Positions 15,798 through 21,905 of a DNA stretch of 42,867 nt are shown piece by piece. Position 1 is the first letter of the stretch. Each line of letters opens with the position of its first letter. This DNA comes from an uncultured Porphyromonadaceae bacterium (GTDB lineage: Bacteria > Bacteroidota > Bacteroidia > Bacteroidales > Muribaculaceae), in contig CAMWVE010000025.1 in NCBI GenBank assembly GCA_947177685.1, positions 1 to 42,867 on the forward strand, read 5' to 3'. Position numbers and translations under genes: made by a program. The notes under the pieces were generated by a model that saw only the letters and a program-made list of their open reading frames with translations, ran no database searches and had not been told where the DNA came from.

Positions 15798-15977
15798 ATG
15801 GCAATGACAATTAAGACATCACCCGAACTATGGGGCGAAGATGCCCGAATCTTCACCGAGGAGGCTGAGCGCAATGGCAAGTTGCCTACACCTAAACTTT
15901 CAGAATCTCAGCGTAAGGTTCTCTCAACCATGTTGGAGAGTGCCAAGAATGTTATTTTTCCGCCTCGGAAAGACTGA
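15798..15977 (+). CDS. 59-residue protein, candidate antitoxin of the GNAT pair
   Basis: A short frame starting MAMTIKTSPELWGEDARI and ending with AKNVIFPPRKD. I recognise no family. It is acidic in the first third and basic at the end, with a likely central helix (LSESQRKVLSTMLESAKNV). It does not look like the ribbon-helix-helix DUF1778 proteins that usually partner GNAT toxins. It is 2 nt upstream of the acetyltransferase gene and about 15 nt downstream of the predicted transcription start, so the two are coupled. The inverted repeat in the promoter suggests autoregulation. Antitoxin function is inferred from size, order and coupling only; Met3 is an alternative start. Confidence 0.55.
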   Translation: MAMTIKTSPELWGEDARIFTEEAERNGKLPTPKLSESQRKVLSTMLESAKNVIFPPRKD

Positions 15978-15979
15978 TT

Positions 15980-16585
15980 ATGGCAGAATTCAATTTTGTA
16001 GAAAACACCTTTATGGTGCCTTATACCGAAGAGGTCGCAGATTACTGTGACCCTTTTTCTTGTGGAGACGAGGATTTGGATGAATTCTTCAGTCGTGACG
16101 TGTTTCTGTATGAAAAGGAATTGCTCGGAAAAACATATTGTTGGGTCAACAGAAGCGATAGACGTCAAATTGTAGCAGTAGCCACATTGTCATACGATGG
16201 CATCAAGACGTTTACTCTCGATAATCCTTCCCGAAATGCTTTTCAACGACAGATTCCCCAACAGAAACGTCACCGCAGTTATCCGGCTGTTCTGATAGGT
16301 AGGCTCGGTGTCAACAAGTCATTTCAAGGGCAAGGACTGAATGTGGGTACTCAGCTCATGAATGCTCTGAAATATTGGTTTGTGGATGAAAATAATAAAG
16401 CTGCATGCCGTTATATGCTTGTAGACGCCTACAATGCAGAATCCACCCTTCGCTATTATATCAAGAATGGATTCAAGCCACTTTATAAGAGTGAACAAAG
16501 CGAGAAAGAAGCATTCGGCATCGCTGAGGATGAACTTTTGAGAAGCCGGGTCATGTTCTTCGACCTAAAGATGATCACGCCATAG
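15980..16585 (+). CDS. GNAT N-acetyltransferase, candidate toxin, 201 aa
   Basis: An acetyl-CoA-dependent acetyltransferase with a recognisable core: YPAVLIGRLGVNKSFQGQG for the beta4 strand and pyrophosphate loop, then LMNALKYWF, YMLVDAYNAESTLRYYIKNG and FKPLY. The early segment FSCGDEDLDEFFSRD resembles the substrate-facing N-terminus of AtaT/TacT-type GNAT toxins, which acetylate aminoacyl-tRNA. At 201 residues it is longer than most such toxins (about 160-175). Gene sections counted by hand are about 40-45% G+C, against about 57% in a ribF section. It follows a 59-residue partner by 2 nt. A non-toxin GNAT remains possible. Confidence 0.8.
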   Translation: MAEFNFVENTFMVPYTEEVADYCDPFSCGDEDLDEFFSRDVFLYEKELLGKTYCWVNRSDRRQIVAVATLSYDGIKTFTLDNPSRNAFQRQIPQQKRHRSYPAVLIGRLGVNKSFQGQGLNVGTQLMNALKYWFVDENNKAACRYMLVDAYNAESTLRYYIKNGFKPLYKSEQSEKEAFGIAEDELLRSRVMFFDLKMITP

Positions 16586-16628
16586 TCAAGAAATATATAT
16601 CACATCCCTTGTATCGCCATTTTATCCT

Positions 16629-16643
16629 TTTCTGTTAATTCAT
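16629..16643. repeat. 15-bp direct repeat, right copy
   Basis: TTTCTGTTAATTCAT, identical to 15713-15727. It lies 43 nt after the GNAT stop and 10 nt before the next promoter's -33 box. Confidence 0.6.
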
Positions 16644-16652
16644 AAAAATTAT

Positions 16653-16683
16653 TTTGAGATTCAGAATATAATTTGTAATTTTG
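16653..16683 (+). promoter_or_regulatory. Promoter of the ketoisomerase/aminotransferase operon
   Basis: TTTG at 16653-16656, a 19-nt spacer, TAATTTTG at 16676-16683. The predicted start near 16690 leaves about 12 nt before the GTG start at 16702. A strong consensus match. Confidence 0.7.
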
Positions 16684-16701
16684 AACTATATTACCTGAAT
16701 T

Positions 16702-17031
16702 GTGAAGTTGAAACGGATATTTCTCATATTAACCCTATTGCTGACCGCCGTCAGCGCATGGTGCGGACCCATCAAATGGGAGGAAGCCACGCCCCCGCAT
16801 GACAATCAGGCGGTGCACCAGTCCGTGGAGCAGGAGGGCGTGGAAATAACCGTGAAGGACGGATGGGTTTATGTCACCGCTTCGCGAACAGTAACTATCC
16901 GTATTTTCAGCATCTTGGGGCAACCCATAGTGACAGAGACCATGCAGCCCGGCACCTATCGCGTGCATCTGGCATCGCGTGGCATTTATCTGCTTCGCGC
17001 TGGCTCCACCACACGCCGTATCACAATTTAG
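16702..17031 (+). CDS. Short secreted protein with sorting-tail-like C-terminus, 109 aa
   Basis: Begins with GTG at 16702 and a clear signal peptide (MKLKRIFLILTLLLTAVSAWC). The mature chain is only about 88 residues. The second half (TVTIRIFSILGQPIVTETM, then GIYLLRAGSTTRRITI) matches the pattern of the type-A C-terminal sorting domains of type IX secretion cargo: a strand, the (L/I)xGQ turn, then GIYLLR. Here the domain is almost the whole mature protein, so there is little passenger. The cysteine at the end of the signal sequence could also indicate lipidation, although the lipobox is poor. It is 27 nt before the first ketoisomerase gene and shares its promoter. Function unknown. Confidence 0.75.
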   Translation: MKLKRIFLILTLLLTAVSAWCGPIKWEEATPPHDNQAVHQSVEQEGVEITVKDGWVYVTASRTVTIRIFSILGQPIVTETMQPGTYRVHLASRGIYLLRAGSTTRRITI

Positions 17032-17058
17032 GGATTCTCACCCTCATTCCCAATCTCC

Positions 17059-17472
17059 ATGAACAGCTCCGGAATCAAACTGGTCACTCTGCCTAAAATC
17101 TGCGATGAAAGGGGTAACCTCACGTTCATCCAGAACGAGCAGCACATTCCGTTTGACATGGAGCGGTGTTACTGGATTTACGATGTACCTGCCGGACGCC
17201 GACGCGACGGACATGCCTTCCGCAAAGCTTCGGAGCTGATTGTGGCAATGAGCGGCAGCTTCGAGGTGGTGATAACCTGCCCCGACGGCACCTGCGAGCG
17301 CTATCTGCTCAACCGCTCGTACAACGCCATACTCGTTCCACCCATGACTTGGCGTGAACTGGACAATTTCTCGACCAATTCCGTGGCTATGGTCCTCAGC
17401 TCAACCATCTATACAGAAGATGATTACATCTACAGTTTCGAGCAATTCAGAAAGGAGGCTGCCGATGAATAA
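17059..17472 (+). CDS. FdtA/QdtA-like sugar 3,4-ketoisomerase, divergent paralogue, 137 aa
   Basis: A cupin of the dTDP-4-oxo-6-deoxyglucose 3,4-oxoisomerase (WxcM C-terminal) family, which shifts the keto group so that C3 can be aminated. Recognisable features are LPKICDERGNLTFIQN, RCYWIYDVPAGR, ELIVAMSGSFEVVI, the MTWRELDNFS turn and the C-terminal YTEDDYIYSFEQFRK. In FdtA the active-site motif is RGxHAHK. Here it reads RDGHAFRK: the first His is kept but the second is Phe. The next gene is a paralogue that keeps both, so this copy may be a specialised or non-catalytic partner. The two genes overlap by 8 nt. Confidence 0.82.
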   Translation: MNSSGIKLVTLPKICDERGNLTFIQNEQHIPFDMERCYWIYDVPAGRRRDGHAFRKASELIVAMSGSFEVVITCPDGTCERYLLNRSYNAILVPPMTWRELDNFSTNSVAMVLSSTIYTEDDYIYSFEQFRKEAADE

Positions 17473-17902
17473 CCATCAGATCTCAAGCCTTGACAACTGC
17501 AGGATTGTGGAATTGCCACGCATACGCCATGACAATGGCTCGCTGACTTTCTTCCAGAACAGTGCCGACGCTCTGTTCACCGTCAGGCGCGTGTTCTATC
17601 TCTATGACATTCCGGGCGATTCCGAACGTGGCGGACATTCCCACCACGAGGCGCAGGAACTGATTGTGGCACTCAGCGGATGCTTCGACGTGGTGCTCAA
17701 CGACGGGCACCAAAGCCGACGCTTCACACTGAACCGCCCCTACCGCGGGCTTTATATCCCTGCCGGAATCTGGCGCGAACTGAACAATTTCTCATCAGGC
17801 TCGGTATGCCTTGTTCTGACCTCCGAGAAGTTCGACGAGGAGGATTATGTGCGCGAATTCGACCGATTTCTGGAGCTTACGGCTAAAAAGGTGACCCCAT
17901 GA
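17465..17902 (+). CDS. FdtA/QdtA-like dTDP-sugar 3,4-ketoisomerase, 145 aa
   Basis: Second tandem member of the family, with LPRIRHDNGSLTFFQN, RVFYLYDIPGDSERGGHSHHE (both motif histidines present), ELIVALSGCFDVVL and the C-terminal FDEEDYVREFDRFLEL. It would convert dTDP-4-oxo-6-deoxyglucose to a 3-oxo sugar for the aminotransferase encoded next. I start at 17465 (MNNHQISS), because a longer reading would run far into the preceding gene. It overlaps that gene by 8 nt and the aminotransferase gene by 4 nt. Whether it makes the gluco (QdtA) or galacto (FdtA) product cannot be read from sequence. Confidence 0.87.
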   Translation: MNNHQISSLDNCRIVELPRIRHDNGSLTFFQNSADALFTVRRVFYLYDIPGDSERGGHSHHEAQELIVALSGCFDVVLNDGHQSRRFTLNRPYRGLYIPAGIWRELNNFSSGSVCLVLTSEKFDEEDYVREFDRFLELTAKKVTP

Positions 17903-19032
17903 AACGCTATGAATTTCTCAATCTTGCAGCAACCAACGCTCCTTACATGGAGGAGATACGCGCTGCCGTTGACCGTGTCATCACCAGCGGACGCTATGTG
18001 GGCGGCGAGGAAAACGAACGGTTCGAGAAGAAATTAGCCTTGATGCACGGCGCTCGCTTTGCCGTGGGGGTAAGCAACGGTCTTGACGCCATGCGGCTCA
18101 TTCTTGAAGCCTACAAACTGCTCGGGAAACTCTCGGCAGGCGATGACATCATTGTCCCTGCCAACACCTATGTAGCCACCATTATGGCAATAATTCAGGC
18201 AGGGCTTAACCCGGTGATGGTTGAGCCTTCGCTGGAAACCCTCAACATCAACACCTCTGCAATCGAACGCGCCATAACCCCGCGCACCCGTGCCATCATG
18301 ACCGTACACCTCTATGGCAGAGTTGCTTATGATGCAGAGATGGCACGGATAGTCAAGAACCACAATCTGCTTCTGCTTGAGGACAACGCGCAGGCAATAG
18401 GCGCCGTATCGTCCACCCTTGGGCTCTTTTTCTCGAACCGCAGCGGTGCGCTCGGCGATGCCGGAGCCTTCAGTTTCTACCCCACAAAGAACATAGGTGC
18501 CATCGGTGACGCCGGAGCGGTTGTAACCCCGCATGCCGAACTTGCCGATGCTGTCCGCGCCCTGTCCAACTATGGCAGCGACCGCCGTTATCACAACATT
18601 TACAGCGGATTCAACTGCCGTCTCGACCCAATACAGGCTGCCGTGCTGAACGTGAAGCTGGACCACCTCGAACAGGAGTCGAACCGTAGGCGTGAACTTG
18701 CGGCTGTCTACAATGCGGAAATAACACATCCTGCCATCACACTGCCATCCATCCCTGCCGACCCCCGCGAGCATGTTTGGCACCAATATGTAATACTCTC
18801 CCCTGAGCGCGACCGCCTGCGCCAATATCTCGCTGACAACGGCGTGCAGACCGACATCCACTATGCAACTCCACCCCACCGCCAGCCATGCTACAGCAGC
18901 CGTTTCTCCGGGTTACGCTTCCCTGTGACCGACTTAATTGCCGACCGGGCACTGTCGCTCCCCATCTCCATTCTCACCTCACCCGATGATGCCCGTGAAA
19001 TCGCGGCGATCATCAACCGGTGTAACCCATGA
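17899..19032 (+). CDS. DegT/DnrJ/EryC1 sugar aminotransferase (FdtB/QdtB-like), 377 aa
   Basis: A PLP enzyme that aminates C3 of the dTDP-3-oxo-6-deoxy sugar made by the ketoisomerase, probably with glutamate as donor. Features are FLNLAATNAPYMEEI, FAVGVSNGLDAMRL, DIIVPANTYVATIMAI, LLEDNAQAIGA, the lysine motif AFSFYPTKNIGAIGDAG (PLP-binding Lys) and LDPIQAAVLNVKL. Together with the preceding genes it supplies dTDP-Fuc3N or dTDP-Qui3N for surface glycans. The N-acetyltransferase (FdtC/QdtC) and the rmlA/rmlB genes that make the precursor are not in this window. Starts in an ATGA overlap. Confidence 0.9.
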   Translation: MKRYEFLNLAATNAPYMEEIRAAVDRVITSGRYVGGEENERFEKKLALMHGARFAVGVSNGLDAMRLILEAYKLLGKLSAGDDIIVPANTYVATIMAIIQAGLNPVMVEPSLETLNINTSAIERAITPRTRAIMTVHLYGRVAYDAEMARIVKNHNLLLLEDNAQAIGAVSSTLGLFFSNRSGALGDAGAFSFYPTKNIGAIGDAGAVVTPHAELADAVRALSNYGSDRRYHNIYSGFNCRLDPIQAAVLNVKLDHLEQESNRRRELAAVYNAEITHPAITLPSIPADPREHVWHQYVILSPERDRLRQYLADNGVQTDIHYATPPHRQPCYSSRFSGLRFPVTDLIADRALSLPISILTSPDDAREIAAIINRCNP

Positions 19033-19072
19033 CCCATCATCATTGCAACATAATCAAAGCCGACCACCTATC

Positions 19073-20710
19073 ATGAAACAAGTTGCCATCTTAATCCTGA
19101 CTCTGGCTGCTATGTTCGCTTCATACAACGCCGGAGCGCAGGTTCCCGATCACGACACTACCCTTCAATCCGATTCTCTACGGATAGACTCCCAACGCCA
19201 ATCCATTGACTCATTGCGGACTGTCACTCCCGGTTCACCGGTGGTTGTCGACGGCGACACCCTGTTTCTGATCTATGCCAACCTCGGCGGGTACAACGCA
19301 GACAGCCGTGCCGAAATGGCGTCCGAAGCTATCTCCAAAGCGGGTAAGTACCGGCTCTCCACCGACTCACTCTATCTGCTCGACAACGGAACATACACTG
19401 ACATCATGTATGGCAGTCAGGTGATTATCAGCCTCACGGAGCACGATGCCCTCTGGCAGTCCACCACTCACCAACAGCTCGCCGCATCCTATCTGCCGCT
19501 GTTGCAGGACACCATTGACCGCCTACATTCAAGCTACAACTTGAAAGGATTCGCCTTGCGCGCCCTGCTGTTTATTCTGGTGATAGCGGCGCAGTATCTG
19601 CTCATACGCCTGACAAACTATCTGTTCAGAAAGCTGCGCCTACGCATAATCCGCTTTCAGCACAACCACCTGAAGTCAGTATATATCCGTGACTATGAAC
19701 TGCTTAACAGGCATCAGCTCACCCGCATCATCATCTTTTTCAGCAACATCATCCGCTACGCCCTGCTGCTGATTCAGCTGACCATCACCGTTCCCATTCT
19801 TTTTGCCATCTTCCCGCAGACTGAAAAACTCGCGCTCCGCATATTCCTCTACATCATCGAGCCAATCAAAATGGTGTTTACCTCGGTGGTGGATTACATA
19901 CCCAACCTGTTTATAATCATGGTGATATGGATATGCATCCATTACCTGATCAAGGGATTGGGCTACATCTCCAAGGAAATCGAGAACGAGAAACTGAAAA
20001 TCTCAGGCTTTTATCCCGACTGGGCAAAGCCTACGTTCAACATCATCCGCGTTCTGCTCTACGCCTTCATGATAGCCATGATCTACCCCTACCTTCCCGG
20101 CTCGGATTCAGGTGTGTTTCAGGGGATTTCAGTGTTTGTGGGGCTTATCATATCACTTGGGTCAAGCACCGTCATCGGCAACATAATCGCCGGACTGGTG
20201 ATAACCTACATGCGCCCGTTCAAGTTAGGTGACCGCATAAAGCTCAACGACACCACCGGCAACGTCATCGAAAAAACAGCCTTCGTGACCCGGTTGCGCA
20301 CCACCAAAAACGAGGTGGTCACCATCCCGAACTCCTTCATAATGTCGACCCACACCGTCAATTACAGTGCGTCGGCACGCCGCTTCGGGCTAATAATCCA
20401 CACCACCGTAACCATAGGCTACGATGTGCCATGGCGTCAGGTTCACCAGCTGCTGATCAATGCTGCCCGCATGACCCCCGGAGTGGAGGAGGAACCACGT
20501 CCGTTCGTACTCGAAACCGAGCTGCAGGACTACTATCCCTGCTACCAGATCAACGCCTACATCCGCGAGGCAGACAAAATGGGCGATATTCTGACGGCGC
20601 TCCACCAGAACATTCAGGACTGCTTCAACGAGGCAGGAGTGGAAATCATGTCACCCAAATTCGTTGCCACCCGCGATGGCAATGAGTCGACAATTCCAAA
20701 GAAAGTCTGA
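19073..20710 (+). CDS. MscS-family mechanosensitive channel, 545 aa
   Basis: An inner-membrane channel that opens under membrane tension. A signal peptide (MKQVAILILTLAAMFASYNAGAQ) leads to a periplasmic region of about 150 residues, then membrane helices (LRALLFILVIAAQYLLIRLTN; YALLLIQLTITVPILFAIF; LFIIMVIWICIHYLIKGL; VLLYAFMIAMIYPYLP). The MscS core follows, GISVFVGLIISLGSSTVIGNIIAGLVITYMRPF, with the beta domain DRIKLNDTTGNVIEKTAFVTRLRT and PNSFIMSTHTVNYS. Start chosen at 19073 because the signal peptide begins there; longer in-frame readings enter the aminotransferase gene. It is 40 nt after the aminotransferase and probably shares its transcript. Confidence 0.9.
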   Translation: MKQVAILILTLAAMFASYNAGAQVPDHDTTLQSDSLRIDSQRQSIDSLRTVTPGSPVVVDGDTLFLIYANLGGYNADSRAEMASEAISKAGKYRLSTDSLYLLDNGTYTDIMYGSQVIISLTEHDALWQSTTHQQLAASYLPLLQDTIDRLHSSYNLKGFALRALLFILVIAAQYLLIRLTNYLFRKLRLRIIRFQHNHLKSVYIRDYELLNRHQLTRIIIFFSNIIRYALLLIQLTITVPILFAIFPQTEKLALRIFLYIIEPIKMVFTSVVDYIPNLFIIMVIWICIHYLIKGLGYISKEIENEKLKISGFYPDWAKPTFNIIRVLLYAFMIAMIYPYLPGSDSGVFQGISVFVGLIISLGSSTVIGNIIAGLVITYMRPFKLGDRIKLNDTTGNVIEKTAFVTRLRTTKNEVVTIPNSFIMSTHTVNYSASARRFGLIIHTTVTIGYDVPWRQVHQLLINAARMTPGVEEEPRPFVLETELQDYYPCYQINAYIREADKMGDILTALHQNIQDCFNEAGVEIMSPKFVATRDGNESTIPKKV

Positions 20711-20713
20711 GAA

Positions 20714-20758
20714 CTCCGAATGCTCCGAAAACTATGAGTGCTCCGAGAACTCCGAGCA
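20714..20758. repeat. 9-bp-period CTCCGAG repeat, site C (5 units)
   Basis: CTCCGAATG, CTCCGAAAA, CTATGAGTG, CTCCGAGAA, CTCCGAGCA, starting 3 nt after the mscS stop. Same family as 11048, 15641 and 42733. Confidence 0.8.
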
Positions 20759-20759
20759 C

Positions 20760-20792
20760 AAAAAACCGCAGGAAACTGCATGTTTCCTGCGG
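20760..20792 (-). terminator. Rho-independent terminator of the oxalate operon
   Basis: CCGCAGGAAAC (20766-20776), a 5-nt loop, GTTTCCTGCGG (20782-20792): a perfect 11-bp stem. On the minus strand it is followed by six T (20765-20760), the right polarity for the AEC transporter gene that ends at 20818. It may also slow transcription arriving from mscS. Confidence 0.85.
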
Positions 20793-20817
20793 AATTAATT
20801 CTGTTTCAATGAAGAGT

Positions 20818-21801
20818 TTAGAACATTTTCAAAGCCACATCCGTGAGCCATATCCAGAGCGGACAGAATCCGACGAACAGAATCACACTGAGGGTAAGTG
20901 AAGATGTACCGGTGGCTACATAAGTGTCATACTCATCGGCAATGATGATACCTGAGAAGGCAGGGGGAAGGGCAGCTGCCACTACAAGCATACGGAGGTT
21001 AGGTTCGTCCATGTGGAAGAGCAGACCTAAAGCGAGCACAACCGCGGGCATAACAACCATTTTCATAATTGAACCCAGAATTGCCTGCCAGTTGATCTGA
21101 ACCTTGATGGAAGAAAGGGTAATACCTGCTGAGAACACTGCCATTGACGCATTCGCTTTGGCGATAAGGTCAAACGACGGGCTCAGTTCCTTGGGCCAAG
21201 GTATACCTGCAACCACCCATACTACGGCAAGGATAGGTGCCCATGCAACAGGCTGCTTAAGGGCGTTGATCACCGGTTTCCAAGCACTCTGCTTGGCTGC
21301 ATTAGGATTCTGTTTGGCAAGCGATGAGTTCATCAACGAAAGTCCCACAGGAATACCGATTGCATTTACAACAATACCCACAATCGCTACCACAAGCGCC
21401 ACAAGGGTAATGTTATATTCATAAGGAGAGGCGAGGAAGATAGGCTCCAGCACTGCAAATCCGAGGAACCCGATTGTAGGTGATCCACTGATAAGGGCTG
21501 AGATTGCGGCATCTGCTCCGGTGTTTTTCTTGAAACAATACTTGAATACGAAATATACAAGCATGAAGCAAGCCATAATACCTATTGTTGACACGATGGT
21601 GAGTCGAAGGTCTTTTACCAGATCCTCTCGTGAAGCCTGAACAATTGAAACGAACAGGGCTGCAGGAAGTGCGAAGTCAAGCACAACCTTATTGAATTTC
21701 TTTGCGTCGTCACCTGAGAACGCTCCTTTTTTACCGGCTATGAAACCGGCGAGCATTACCACGATAATCGGGACGATGGCATATAGTATCACATGTTCCA
21801 T
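20818..21801 (-). CDS. AEC-family transporter (YfdV-like), probable oxalate/formate carrier, 327 aa
   Basis: An inner-membrane auxin-efflux-carrier family protein with about ten helices, starting ILYAIVPIIVVMLAGFIAGKKG and continuing with the SGSPTIGFLGFAVL loop, VALVVAIVGIVVNAIGIPVGL and a second half with AAALPPAFSGIIIADEY. It is third in the operon behind frc and oxc, the place taken by yfdV in E. coli yfdWUV. AEC members carry dicarboxylates such as malonate or malate, so oxalate uptake or oxalate/formate exchange is the natural inference; it is not an OxlT-type MFS antiporter. A 104-nt gap containing a structured stem separates it from oxc. Confidence 0.88.
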   Translation of the reverse strand: MEHVILYAIVPIIVVMLAGFIAGKKGAFSGDDAKKFNKVVLDFALPAALFVSIVQASREDLVKDLRLTIVSTIGIMACFMLVYFVFKYCFKKNTGADAAISALISGSPTIGFLGFAVLEPIFLASPYEYNITLVALVVAIVGIVVNAIGIPVGLSLMNSSLAKQNPNAAKQSAWKPVINALKQPVAWAPILAVVWVVAGIPWPKELSPSFDLIAKANASMAVFSAGITLSSIKVQINWQAILGSIMKMVVMPAVVLALGLLFHMDEPNLRMLVVAAALPPAFSGIIIADEYDTYVATGTSSLTLSVILFVGFCPLWIWLTDVALKMF

Positions 21802-21840
21802 ATATTGGGAATTTTTATATTAAACTTAAGTGAATTTATA

Positions 21841-21894
21841 AGAGGGAGCCGGCTGGAACAAGCCCGTTGGGGCAGCATGTTCCAACCGCTCTCT
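21841..21894 (-). promoter_or_regulatory. Stem-loop in the oxc-transporter gap
   Basis: TGGAACA (21854-21860) pairs with TGTTCCA (21878-21884), and inside it GCCC (21862-21865) pairs with GGGC (21870-21873). The outer AGAG..AGC / GCTCTCT arms extend the stem with a bulge. No T-run follows on the minus strand, so it is more likely an mRNA-stabilising or processing element, or a partial attenuator, than a terminator. Confidence 0.55.
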
Positions 21895-21905
21895 GTCCCT
21901 GATTA

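Noticed and set aside
18034-18879. A 281-codon frame on the minus strand opposite the sugar aminotransferase
   Set aside because: Entirely antisense to a gene with clear PLP motifs; no motif or signal of its own.
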